From: Pseudoalteromonas sp. S16_S37
GTDB lineage: Bacteria; Pseudomonadota; Gammaproteobacteria; Enterobacterales; Alteromonadaceae
Assembly (NCBI RefSeq): GCF_014694405.1
Contig: NZ_JAAUWV010000038.1
Coordinates: forward strand, 1 to 44,832
DNA: 44,832 nt
Direction: 5' to 3'
The translations under genes and the position numbers were made by a program. The notes below the pieces were generated by a model. It did not search any database. It worked only from the letters and a program-made list of their open reading frames with translations, and had not been told where the DNA came from. Shown here one piece after another: positions 1 to 8,129 of this stretch. The stretch's first letter is position 1. Each line of letters starts with the position of its first letter.

Positions 1-224
1 CAATTCAACAATTCAACAATTCAACAATTCAACAATTCAACAATTCAACAATTCAACAATTCAACAATTCAACAATTCAACAATTCAACAATTCAACAAT
101 TCAACAATTCAACAATTCAGCAATTCAACAATTCAGCAATTCAACAATTCAGCAATTCAACAATTCAGCAATTCAACAATTCAGCAATTCAACAATTCAA
201 CAATTCAACAATTCAACAATTTAG
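1..224. repeat. 8-bp tandem repeat array (CAATTCAA)n
   Basis: Twenty-seven head-to-tail copies of the octamer CAATTCAA or CAATTCAG fill positions 1-216, with a degenerate copy (CAATTTAG) at 217-224. The array starts at the window edge, so its true length is unknown. The G variant falls at units starting 113, 129, 145, 161 and 177, so that part is built of a 16-bp higher-order unit. Eight is not a multiple of three, so all plus-strand frames read the same cyclic octapeptide (QFNNSTIQ) without stops inside the array. No start codon is visible. It could be the tail of an upstream gene or a non-coding length-variable locus. Confidence 0.95.
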
Positions 225-742
225 AAGAATTTTAATCATAAGAAGCTTCAAATCGTTTCAAGCTCACTAGTTCTCAGTGACATAAAAATTTAATGGTAAG
301 ACTCAGTTATATATAAAGTTCAGAGCTATGCTAATTAAATAACAATCTATATTAAATTAATCTTCTGTTCTTTGATGCGAATGATATGTTTTCGTATTTT
401 TTGAAATGTTCTAGCTGTGATTTTATTCTTCATTTTTATAGAGGTTGGCATAAAAGATGAACCTAAAAGAGCTAGTTTTTAATCTAACTCACATTTACCT
501 GCCCTCATCAATTCCTAACTTTTTTGTATTAAATATTTAGATACATAATTAAGTATTTTTTATATCTTCAATCTAAATCCATGAAATTCAAAGTTGTGAT
601 TAGTCTTGGTTAAATTTAATTAAATTAATCTTAATGTTTTTTCATATTATAATTTCTATTTAATTCATTATTAGCATTATTAATTTTACGAAAATAATTG
701 TGGTTGATAATATTTTTAAAATTTTTTTGATAGGAGTAATTT
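225..742. other. AT-rich intergenic regulatory stretch, no gene seen
   Basis: No credible coding region lies in these 518 bases. The stretch holds a 14-nt direct repeat (ATTAAATTAATCTT at 351-364 and 619-632), a 14-bp perfect palindrome (AATTTAATTAAATT, 613-626) and a possible promoter just after it. It is the only space of this size in front of the eleven-gene plus-strand run, so control of that run probably resides here. The extreme AT content suggests possible H-NS-type silencing, which is inference. Confidence 0.6.
625..653 (+). promoter_or_regulatory. candidate promoter of the 743-11152 operon
   Basis: A perfect -10 hexamer TATAAT sits at 648-653. The hexamer 17 bp upstream, TTAATC at 625-630, is a poor -35. 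Transcription would start near 660, giving a leader of about 80 nt before the first gene. In DNA this AT-rich a TATAAT can arise by chance, so the call is weak; its position beside the palindrome at 613-626 is the main support. Confidence 0.35.
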
Positions 743-1876
743 ATGAAAGAGATGGAAGGAATTTATTCACCTAGTTTAGAGGGTGTATATGTTGGAGAGA
801 CAAAAATATCAAATGTTGAAGGTGACATTGGTCGATTAAGCTATAGAGGGTTAGATATTGAAACTCTCTCAGAAATGTCATATTTAGATGTAGTTGTAAT
901 AATTTTATTTGGACATCATGTTTGTAATAAAGTTAAAGATAAAGTAAATACTTTTCTCTTAGAAAACCAAAAAATAAACGATAAAGACATAACGTATTTA
1001 AAATCACTTCCGAAAACATTACATCCTATGCTGATGTTACAGTCTGCGGTTCCTTTACTGTCTAAGCCTAAAGGTGATTTTAGCTTCCTAAATGGTGATG
1101 ATCCAGACTTGATTTTAGGTTTGTATATTGCAGCGAAGCTTCCTGCTTTAGTTGCAGGGTGGTACAGAATACAAAATGGAATGGAACCATTAAAGGATGT
1201 ATGTGAAACCGGGATTAATGAACGATTTCTTAAATCGTTCACGGGTAAATCGCCTTCAAAAGAACAAATCAAAGCGCTTGATTTAATTCAAATATTACAG
1301 TTAGAGCACAGCTTTAATGCGGGTACTTTTACCGGTCGAGTTTGTGCAAGCGCACATGCGCCACTTCAATCCGTTATATCAGCATCCATTGGGACGTTGT
1401 TTGGCAAGCTTCACGGTGGCGCAGATCAAGCTGCACTAGAAATGGCATTTGAAATTGGCTCAAAAGATAAAGCTGCTGATTACCTTTCTAAGACTATTGC
1501 CGCAGGTGAAAAAATTATGGGTATGGGTCATAGAGAATATCGAACTGTTGATCCTAGAGCAAAAATTTTGAAACCTTTTGCAAAGGAATTTTGCACTGAA
1601 GGTGAAGGTAAAAGGTTGTTTGAGATCCTATTAGAATTAGAAGATTTATGCCAAGCACACTTTTCAAAGAAAGGTAAAAATATATGGGCAAATTTAGAGT
1701 TTTATAAAGGCCCAGTATTATATTCATTAGGCATACCAGGCCAATATTTCACTTCTGTATTCGCAATGTCTCGTGTTTTTGGATATTTGGCACACTATTT
1801 GGAATTCAAAGAAAATAGAAGAATTATTAGGCCTAGAGCAAGGTACACGGGCGTCTTGGATGTGAGAAAGAAATGA
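743..1876 (+). CDS. citrate synthase-family protein, variant catalytic residue
   Basis: A 377-residue citrate/2-methylcitrate synthase-family enzyme, the length of the short Gram-positive/archaeal form rather than the 427-residue E. coli type. The two histidine motifs are present: KLHGGAD (His224) and GMGHREY..DPRA (His263). The C-terminal RPRARYTG segment that helps bind substrate is also present. The third catalytic residue, normally Asp in N-V-D-F-Y, reads N-L-E-F-Y, that is Glu319. The family condenses acetyl- or propionyl-CoA with an alpha-keto acid. In this setting a keto acid other than oxaloacetate is plausible but inferred. An AGGAG site lies about 6 nt before the ATG. It is the first gene of the AT-rich operon. 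Confidence 0.88.
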   Translation: MKEMEGIYSPSLEGVYVGETKISNVEGDIGRLSYRGLDIETLSEMSYLDVVVIILFGHHVCNKVKDKVNTFLLENQKINDKDITYLKSLPKTLHPMLMLQSAVPLLSKPKGDFSFLNGDDPDLILGLYIAAKLPALVAGWYRIQNGMEPLKDVCETGINERFLKSFTGKSPSKEQIKALDLIQILQLEHSFNAGTFTGRVCASAHAPLQSVISASIGTLFGKLHGGADQAALEMAFEIGSKDKAADYLSKTIAAGEKIMGMGHREYRTVDPRAKILKPFAKEFCTEGEGKRLFEILLELEDLCQAHFSKKGKNIWANLEFYKGPVLYSLGIPGQYFTSVFAMSRVFGYLAHYLEFKENRRIIRPRARYTGVLDVRKK

Positions 1877-1893
1877 TTATATAAGGCGGTTAT

Positions 1894-3054
1894 GTGAAAT
1901 GTTTATACTTTTATAATTTAATATTTCTTTCGATAGTAATAAATATAGGTTTCGGTATTGTAATACCCGTAATGCCATTGATTATTGGAGAGGGAAGTGG
2001 GACTTCTATTTTAGGGGTTCCATTTATATCCCTTGTGATAGGAAGGCTTACATCCAAAAAGGTTACAGGGATATTAATTAATAAAGGCTTTGGTAAAAAC
2101 ATACTCTCAATTTGTTTTCTTGCTTATAGTGCTACTTTTTTGATGTATTCTCTCGAGACTAGTATATATCTCATTGCTTTTTATAGATTTATTGAGGGTG
2201 TGATAGAGGGGGTTGTAGTTATATGCTTAACTGCACTTGCTGTTGAGGCTACTAATAAAGACCCTGAACGTGGTAAGAAAATGGGTTTTTTTGGTGCTTC
2301 TTTTGGTCTCGGTATGGTTCTTGGGCCCGTTATAGGTAGTTTTATATTTAGTTATTATTCATATAGATATGTATTTTTCTTTGCTTCGTTATTTGGTTTT
2401 ATTGGGTTTTTAATTTCTGTTTTTTTAAGAAAACATTTTTGCATTTCAAACTCTGCAGATGGTAAAACTATAATAAAAATTGGTGGGGTGGAAGAGTTGC
2501 GACTGTTGGGTGTTTATATTCCCAGTATTGTGAGGCGGTTTACACTATTTTCTTGCATGTTAATAGCGCCAGTTTACGTTGTTCAGAGTTTGAATGGTGA
2601 TGTTAAAGATGTAGGGGTTATGTTCTCTCTGTCCGGTATTATTTCTACACTTTTAATGCCTTTTATGGGGGTTTTAGCAGATAAGTTTGATCCTCTTAAA
2701 ATATCATCAATAAGCATGTTTATTATGGGTTTTTGCTTTTTGTTAATGTCAATGTCTAACGAGTTTTATGTTTTTGTTTTCTTTTTTTGTATAGAGACAA
2801 TAGTTTTTACCATGATGCTCCCGTCAGGGCTTAAGCAATTTGGTGATGTTGTTGATAATTTTGGTGAAAGAGTGAGTGTTATAGGGAGGTTTTCAATTTA
2901 TACAGAGTTTTCTACGATATTTCTTGCAATAGTTGTTTCTTTTTTTATTGGTGTTGAATCATATTTTTCATGGGTTTTTGTTTCTGTGGTTTGTATGGTT
3001 TTATCGGTTTTATACTTTTTTAGTGTTGTTAGTATAAGAAAATTTTATAAATAG
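1894..3054 (+). CDS. MFS transporter (probable product exporter)
   Basis: A 386-residue, strongly hydrophobic protein with about 12 predicted membrane segments. An early PVMPL stretch follows the first helix and a basic loop near RLTSKKVTG resembles the MFS A-motif region. I infer efflux from its place inside a biosynthetic operon; substrate and direction cannot be read from sequence. The start is GTG at 1894, behind AAGGCGG at 1883-1889. An overlapping ATG at 1892 is out of frame. It begins 17 nt after the citrate synthase-like gene and is among the most AT-rich genes here. Confidence 0.85.
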   Translation: MKCLYFYNLIFLSIVINIGFGIVIPVMPLIIGEGSGTSILGVPFISLVIGRLTSKKVTGILINKGFGKNILSICFLAYSATFLMYSLETSIYLIAFYRFIEGVIEGVVVICLTALAVEATNKDPERGKKMGFFGASFGLGMVLGPVIGSFIFSYYSYRYVFFFASLFGFIGFLISVFLRKHFCISNSADGKTIIKIGGVEELRLLGVYIPSIVRRFTLFSCMLIAPVYVVQSLNGDVKDVGVMFSLSGIISTLLMPFMGVLADKFDPLKISSISMFIMGFCFLLMSMSNEFYVFVFFFCIETIVFTMMLPSGLKQFGDVVDNFGERVSVIGRFSIYTEFSTIFLAIVVSFFIGVESYFSWVFVSVVCMVLSVLYFFSVVSIRKFYK

Positions 3055-3070
3055 TTTAAAGGAGTTTCCT

Positions 3071-3607
3071 ATTAATAATTTAATAATAAATAGAAGGTCT
3101 AGTATGTCTTTTTTGCCGCAAGGACCTACAGAAGAAGAGTTGAACGATATTATTAGTGCAGCAAACTCAGCTCCTGACCATGGGGGGTTAAGACCCTGGA
3201 GAATTCTCATTTTGGCGGAAGATAGAAGAGAATATCTATACGATAAGTTACTAAAGCTAGTAGATGAAGAGGATGATCTAAAGATTAAAAGGTTAAAGTC
3301 TCTTTGTTTTAAATCGCCAGTTTTATTAGTAGGTATATTTAGTCCAAATTTGGATTCTAGAATACCAGTTGATGAACAATTAATTACATCAGGGTTAGCT
3401 TTATATAACTCAAGTTTAATTGCGAACGAACTTGGCTATGGAACTTTTTGGTCTACGGGTTCAGCGGCAGTAAATAAAGAGTATATGTATGAGCTGGAAC
3501 TTAATGATAATGAAAAAATTATAGGCTTTTTACATATAGGTGTTGCGAAAAGTAAAAATAACACAGAAAGGCAATTTAATATAAATGAGTATTCTAAGTT
3601 TATATGA
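3071..3607 (+). CDS. YdjA-like FMN nitroreductase, apparent ATT start
   Basis: A small nitroreductase-fold flavoprotein resembling E. coli YdjA (183 residues). Recognisable parts are SAPDHGGLRPW, the GFLHIGV tail motif and the LAL..ANELGYGTFWSTG core. An ATG at 3104 would drop the N-terminal strand with the FMN-phosphate Arg-Arg-Ser motif. The frame stays open upstream, and from an ATT at 3071 it reads (M)NNLIINRRSSMSF, which restores that motif. AAGGAG at 3059-3064 sits 6 nt before the ATT, and no ATG, GTG, TTG or CTG exists in frame between the stop at 3035 and 3104. The product would be 178 residues. A redox or tailoring role in the pathway is inferred. Confidence 0.8.
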   Translation: MNNLIINRRSSMSFLPQGPTEEELNDIISAANSAPDHGGLRPWRILILAEDRREYLYDKLLKLVDEEDDLKIKRLKSLCFKSPVLLVGIFSPNLDSRIPVDEQLITSGLALYNSSLIANELGYGTFWSTGSAAVNKEYMYELELNDNEKIIGFLHIGVAKSKNNTERQFNINEYSKFI

Positions 3608-3621
3608 TTGATGGTTTTTAA

Positions 3622-4815
3622 ATGAGAAAAAGAAAAATAGAGATATATGACACGACACTAAGAGATGGTGAACAAGCTCCTGGTAATAGTATGTCTATAG
3701 ATATGAAGTTAAAATATTTTGAGCAAATATCTTCAATAGGTGTTGATTATATTGAAGCTGGATATCCTACGTCAAATAGGTGTGATTACGAGGTTTGCAG
3801 GATTATATCATACGAAAGAGAAAGACCAACTTTAGTGGTTTTTTCTAGACCAACTCTTCAAGATATATTGACCTCATCTGAGTGTATTGTAAATAAAGAA
3901 AATGTTCAGCTTCAACTTTTACTGAGTGTATCTGACTTACATATAGAAAAGAAAAGAAAATACTCATTAGATGATGCTGTATTTGAAACTATTGAAGGGT
4001 GCAAGTTAGCTAGGGAGTATGGCTTTACTGATATTTCATTGGGTTTGGAAGATGCCTCTAGAGCGAGTAAAAAGAACTTAAAAGCAATTATTGAAGCTGG
4101 TATAGAACATGGTGCAAATACAATTGTTTTTGCAGATACGGTAGGTTGTGCAACGCCAAAAAGTGTTGATGACAGTGTTAGGTATATTCGCAGCTTAGTT
4201 GGAAACGAGCGTAAGGTTTCATGTCATTTCCACGACGACTTAGGGTTGGCAACAGCCAACGCGTTGTCAGCAATAGAAGCTGGTGTAGATATTTTGCAGA
4301 CAACACTTTTGGGAATTGGTGAGCGTTGTGGAAATACCGCGTTGGAGCAAATTTCTGCAATTACTAAATACAAGTCTGAAAACATTGGTGCATATATAGA
4401 TATCAATTTTAATCGGCTCGCTGAAGTGTGTTTTGAACTAGGAGAAGATTTAAATATTCCACTAAGCCCTAATCGACCGATTGTTGGGAAAAATGCATTT
4501 ACGACTGCAGCAGGAATTCATATTAACGGTATTCTTAAAGATAGAAGTGTTTATGAATATGTTCATCCGGAGGACTTTGGAAGAAAGCTATCATTTTGTT
4601 TTACCAAACATTCCGGTTATACGCTAATAAAAAAAATACTTAATGATAATGATGTATTGCCATCTGAAAATCAACTGAAACTTATTTATGAAGAAGCAAT
4701 GAAGCGCTGTTACAAAAGTAGCTCAATAGAGCCAGGTGACTTCATGGAAATTTATAATGAGTTATTTGGGCGTATACAAGTTGACGTGGAAGATTACGGT
4801 CTTGTTTGTATTTAG
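3622..4815 (+). CDS. 2-isopropylmalate/homocitrate synthase-like enzyme, no regulatory domain
   Basis: A DRE-TIM metallolyase of 397 residues. The N-terminal DTTLRDGEQAPG (residues 10-21) carries the catalytic Arg and metal-binding Asp, the metal site H-F-H is at 202-204, and GIGERCGNTALEQ follows. The family condenses acetyl-CoA with an alpha-keto acid to a 2-alkylmalate. The protein ends shortly after the FTTAAGIHINGILKD segment and its helical subdomain. The roughly 120-residue C-terminal leucine-binding domain of true LeuA (about 520 residues in E. coli) is therefore absent, as in NifV-type homocitrate synthases. Exact keto-acid substrate unknown. Placement with leuC/D/B-like genes points to chain extension. 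Confidence 0.88.
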   Translation: MRKRKIEIYDTTLRDGEQAPGNSMSIDMKLKYFEQISSIGVDYIEAGYPTSNRCDYEVCRIISYERERPTLVVFSRPTLQDILTSSECIVNKENVQLQLLLSVSDLHIEKKRKYSLDDAVFETIEGCKLAREYGFTDISLGLEDASRASKKNLKAIIEAGIEHGANTIVFADTVGCATPKSVDDSVRYIRSLVGNERKVSCHFHDDLGLATANALSAIEAGVDILQTTLLGIGERCGNTALEQISAITKYKSENIGAYIDINFNRLAEVCFELGEDLNIPLSPNRPIVGKNAFTTAAGIHINGILKDRSVYEYVHPEDFGRKLSFCFTKHSGYTLIKKILNDNDVLPSENQLKLIYEEAMKRCYKSSSIEPGDFMEIYNELFGRIQVDVEDYGLVCI

Positions 4816-4832
4816 TATTTGAGGTTTTTATT

Positions 4833-5528
4833 GTGATTAGTGAAGATTTAAAAAAAATATTTATAGATATTGATTCGTATATCGATAACAACAGAACATC
4901 TGAAAGTTCGTTTATTGGAAAACTGGAAGAGGGTGTTAATCTCACTTCATTTAAGAACTGGGCTATACAAAAATACCATCAAACATATCGTCAAAATTGT
5001 GTTTTCAGTGCCATTCACTCAAATACCCAAATTGAAGGTATTAGGCAGTATATGATGGAACAGTTAATAGGTGAAGAAACATCTATATGTGATGGAAGTG
5101 ACTCCCATTATAACTTAATGAAGCGAGTTGCGTTGCGAGCTGGTGCAACGGAAGAGGAAATCGCACTAAGTAGCCCTTGTGAGGGAGTTTTAAATTTCAC
5201 TGATTATCTTATCGGTATTTGTAAAAACAAACACCCTGTTATCGCCATGCTTGCAATATATGTAAATGAAAAACAAACGCCTTCAACCTCTATAAGAGCA
5301 AAGGATATTATAAAGGATTATTTCAATTTCAATGATGGAGATCTCGAGTGGTTTGAATTACATGGTACTTTAGATATATCTCATGCAGAGGAAGGTAAGT
5401 TAAAAATTATGGAATATTCTAGCACTTATGAAAATTTTATGGATGAAGCAATGCCGACAGTTATTAATGGTGTCGAGCAGTGGAAAAAACTTCACAGTGC
5501 GTATATTGAAATACTTAATTTGAAATAG
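4833..5528 (+). CDS. heme-oxygenase-like diiron (TenA/PqqC-fold) protein
   Basis: A 231-residue all-helical protein of the TenA/PqqC/CADD fold. Counted from the GTG at 4833, candidate iron ligands are Glu82, His92, Glu146 and the H-x3-D-x2-H triad His177/Asp181/His184. As I recall, that triad spacing is the signature of heme-oxygenase-like diiron oxidases (CADD, SznF, UndA group), which hydroxylate nitrogen, cleave C-C bonds or desaturate; TenA thiaminases and PqqC lack it. GAGGT at 4821-4825 precedes the GTG; an in-frame ATG at 4806 would overlap the previous gene and lacks a site. A cofactor-dependent oxidative step in the pathway is inferred, and the substrate is unknown. Confidence 0.78.
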   Translation: MISEDLKKIFIDIDSYIDNNRTSESSFIGKLEEGVNLTSFKNWAIQKYHQTYRQNCVFSAIHSNTQIEGIRQYMMEQLIGEETSICDGSDSHYNLMKRVALRAGATEEEIALSSPCEGVLNFTDYLIGICKNKHPVIAMLAIYVNEKQTPSTSIRAKDIIKDYFNFNDGDLEWFELHGTLDISHAEEGKLKIMEYSSTYENFMDEAMPTVINGVEQWKKLHSAYIEILNLK

Positions 5529-5536
5529 GAAAAATT

Positions 5537-6679
5537 ATGAAAGCTGTATTTAAGAATAGTAACTTCCCTTTTATTGATGCGGATTCTCATTTAGAGGAAC
5601 CTGAAGATGTATTTAAATATCTTGACGACAAATATTCCAACAGAAAACCTTTAGTTGTCGACATTGGTGACGCAGTTACTTGGTGTCCTGATAGAAATAA
5701 AGTTTGGCTTATTGATGGTGAAATAAGACCTAAACTGTTTGGACCTGGTGGTTCTTGTTATGGCACACCGGTAACTTCTAATTTTGCAAAGAAAAAGCCA
5801 GTATCAATTGAGGTTCAAAGCTTAGCGGATCCAGATGCATATTGCGAAGGTATGGATTCAATCGGTTTAGATGTTGCAGTAATTTACCCAACACTTTTCC
5901 TACACCCGCTGTCCGAAGATGCTTATTACGAAGCTGCTTTGATGAAAGCTTATAATTCATACATGGCTGAAGCGTGCAGTAAGCGTGAAGATCGATTGCG
6001 TTGGGCAGCAGTCATCCCAATGGCTGCACCAGATGAAGCTGTCAAGGAAATAGAAAGGGTCCACAAACTGGGTGCTAGCACAGTAATGATGTTGGGAACG
6101 GTCGGGAATAAGATGCTTCACGACCAAGCGCATGATCCAATTTTTGAAAAAATTCAATCACTAAATATGCCGATCTCTGTCCATGTAGGTTGGTCTCATA
6201 CCGGTATTCAAGAGACTTCAGACAGTATCGCCGCAGGGTTATTTTTGAACTTCGAAATGAGCCCATTATTTGCGTTCTTCTCGTTCGTTTCTGGTGGAAT
6301 CTTTGACAAATATCCAGATCTACGTGTGGCGTTTATTGAGTCTGGTGTTAATTGGTTCCCGGTGGCGTTGGAGCGTATGTCTAAGTGGTATAAAACTCAG
6401 ACAGCCCAACCTTGGCCTGCAAAAAAATCCCCAGCGGATTATGTTAGGGATCACCAGATTTACTTTACAGTCGAAGGCGATGAAGAAAATTTAGTTGAAT
6501 TTATCAACTTCGTTGGTGCAGATAGAATACTGGGCGCGGCCGATTTCCCACATGTCCATTATGAAGGTGCGTCTTTGAGCACCGCGTTTACTGACCTTAA
6601 AAATTGTGAAGGCATATCGAAAGAACAATTAGATAAGATCCTTGGACACAATTCCCAGCAATTCTACAACATTTATTAA
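5537..6679 (+). CDS. amidohydrolase-2 family metalloenzyme (ACMSD-like)
   Basis: A 380-residue TIM-barrel protein of the amidohydrolase-related family (PF04909). The N-terminal FIDADSHLEEP is the D-x-D-x-H variant of the usual metal site, followed by PISVHVGWSH, AFIESGVNWFP and GAADFPHVHYEG, which place the second histidine region and the C-terminal metal-binding Asp. Members include decarboxylases such as ACMSD and gamma-resorcylate decarboxylase, and some hydrolases and hydratases. Decarboxylation of a malate-type intermediate would suit this operon but is inference. It starts 8 nt after the diiron gene. Base composition becomes somewhat less AT-rich from here on. Confidence 0.85.
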   Translation: MKAVFKNSNFPFIDADSHLEEPEDVFKYLDDKYSNRKPLVVDIGDAVTWCPDRNKVWLIDGEIRPKLFGPGGSCYGTPVTSNFAKKKPVSIEVQSLADPDAYCEGMDSIGLDVAVIYPTLFLHPLSEDAYYEAALMKAYNSYMAEACSKREDRLRWAAVIPMAAPDEAVKEIERVHKLGASTVMMLGTVGNKMLHDQAHDPIFEKIQSLNMPISVHVGWSHTGIQETSDSIAAGLFLNFEMSPLFAFFSFVSGGIFDKYPDLRVAFIESGVNWFPVALERMSKWYKTQTAQPWPAKKSPADYVRDHQIYFTVEGDEENLVEFINFVGADRILGAADFPHVHYEGASLSTAFTDLKNCEGISKEQLDKILGHNSQQFYNIY

Positions 6680-6686
6680 TATAAAC

Positions 6687-6719
6687 AGCTAGGTCGAAAG
6701 GCCTAGCTATGGACTTTTT
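6687..6719 (+). terminator. hairpin with T-run before the leuC-like gene (attenuator or weak terminator)
   Basis: AGCTAGG (6687-6693) pairs with CCTAGCT (6702-6708) around an 8-nt loop, and TTTTT follows at 6715-6719, immediately before the leuC-like ATG at 6720. The T-run is 6 nt from the stem, so termination would be inefficient. It could instead occlude or stabilise the downstream message. No clear ribosome-binding site is seen between stem and ATG. Confidence 0.45.
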
Positions 6720-8129
6720 ATGAAGTACAACAATTATTTCGACAAAATATGGCGAACTCATGTCGTTACTTCACTACCTAGTAGCGAAGATCTACTTTAC
6801 ATTGACAGCCACTTATTACATGAAGTTTCAAGTCCTCAAGCATTTTCTAGTTTGAAGGAGAAGGGGCGAAGTGTTCGTAGGCCTGATAAAACTTACGCGA
6901 CAAGTGACCACATTATTCCGACTAAGCACTATGATGATCAAAGCATCCCCGTAAAGGCGAAAGAGCTTCTAACAGCGATGGTGGAAAACACAGCTAGCAA
7001 TGATATCCAATACTATCAACCTGGCAGTCCAGATCACGGTATCGTACATGTTATAGCTTTGGAGCATGCACTAGTATCTCCGGGCATGACTGCGGTATGC
7101 GGAGATAGTCACACCTGTACACTCGGCGCAATTGGTGCACTAGGATGGGGGATAGGGACTAGTCAAGTTGAGCATGTATTGTGTACTCAAACTTTGCCAA
7201 TGAAAAAGCCCGAAGTTGTCAAGGTTGTGCTATCAGGTGCGTTGAGTCAGTTTGTTACCGCAAAAGATATTATTCTTTATTTGATCCGGACTTTCGGAGT
7301 GACTTTCGGTAGTAACAAAGCGTTGGAATTTATAGATCAAACAGAAACTTCCCTTTCAGTAGAGCAACGCGCGACTATCTGCAATATGGGTATTGAAATG
7401 GGAGCGCGTTTCGCGTTATTTCAACCTGATAGCATCACCGCTGATTTTATGCTCGAAGTTGCCGCTAGAAGGCAGGATAAAAACATCATTTGTGATCCGC
7501 AAGCTTTGATGGACAGTGTGGGCGATAGTTATTGTAATGAGCTTCTAATTAATATCTCACATATCTTGCCTCAGATAACATGGGGAACGACACCAGAAGA
7601 AGCGGTTGATGTAAATGGTTTGGTGCCTGCCATTGATGATGAACACTTGGTGAAGAATTCTCAAGGTGAATTTGTTCACCGTTATATGGGTGTCAAACCT
7701 AACGTTAGAATAAACCAATTATCAATAGATTACGTTTTTATCGGCTCTTGCACTAATGGTCGATATGAAGACTTAAAAGCGACTGCTCAACTAATCAAAG
7801 GTCACCATGTTTCTAATCGTGTAAAGGCAATAATTGTACCGGGATCACAAAGGGTGAAAGAGCGGTGTGAAGCTGAAGGTATCGATAGGGTTTTTACTGA
7901 CGCAGGGTTCGAGTGGCATATGCCTGGGTGTTCGATGTGTATCAGTATTAATGGTGATTTACTTCCTCCATATGCGAGGTGTGTCTCTACTGCGAATCGA
8001 AATTTTGAGGGAAGGCAGGGTAATAATGTAAGAACACATATCGCCAGTCCACTTACTGCAGCAGTATGTGCAATTAAAGGCCGAATTGCTAGCCCGTATG
8101 AACTGGAGGTAAATGATGCAGCGGTTTGA
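6720..8129 (+). CDS. LeuC-like isopropylmalate isomerase large subunit
   Basis: A 469-residue aconitase-superfamily large subunit, essentially the length of E. coli LeuC (466). The three 4Fe-4S cluster cysteines are present: Cys344 in GSCTNGR and Cys404/Cys407 in PGCSMC. HIIPT and GDSHTCTLGAIG near the N-terminus are also typical. With the next gene it should isomerise 2- to 3-alkylmalate by dehydration and rehydration. Housekeeping leuC cannot be excluded from sequence alone. The surroundings (no leuABCD order, a regulatory-domain-free LeuA-like enzyme, oxygenase-type genes) favour a dedicated pathway. Confidence 0.9.
   Translation: MKYNNYFDKIWRTHVVTSLPSSEDLLYIDSHLLHEVSSPQAFSSLKEKGRSVRRPDKTYATSDHIIPTKHYDDQSIPVKAKELLTAMVENTASNDIQYYQPGSPDHGIVHVIALEHALVSPGMTAVCGDSHTCTLGAIGALGWGIGTSQVEHVLCTQTLPMKKPEVVKVVLSGALSQFVTAKDIILYLIRTFGVTFGSNKALEFIDQTETSLSVEQRATICNMGIEMGARFALFQPDSITADFMLEVAARRQDKNIICDPQALMDSVGDSYCNELLINISHILPQITWGTTPEEAVDVNGLVPAIDDEHLVKNSQGEFVHRYMGVKPNVRINQLSIDYVFIGSCTNGRYEDLKATAQLIKGHHVSNRVKAIIVPGSQRVKERCEAEGIDRVFTDAGFEWHMPGCSMCISINGDLLPPYARCVSTANRNFEGRQGNNVRTHIASPLTAAVCAIKGRIASPYELEVNDAAV

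Noticed and set aside
1..224. CRISPR array
   Set aside because: The repeats are 8 bp, head to tail, with no spacers and no cas genes.
3104..3607. Nitroreductase starting at ATG 3104
   Set aside because: It would lack the FMN-binding RRS element that is encoded in frame just upstream behind a good ribosome site.
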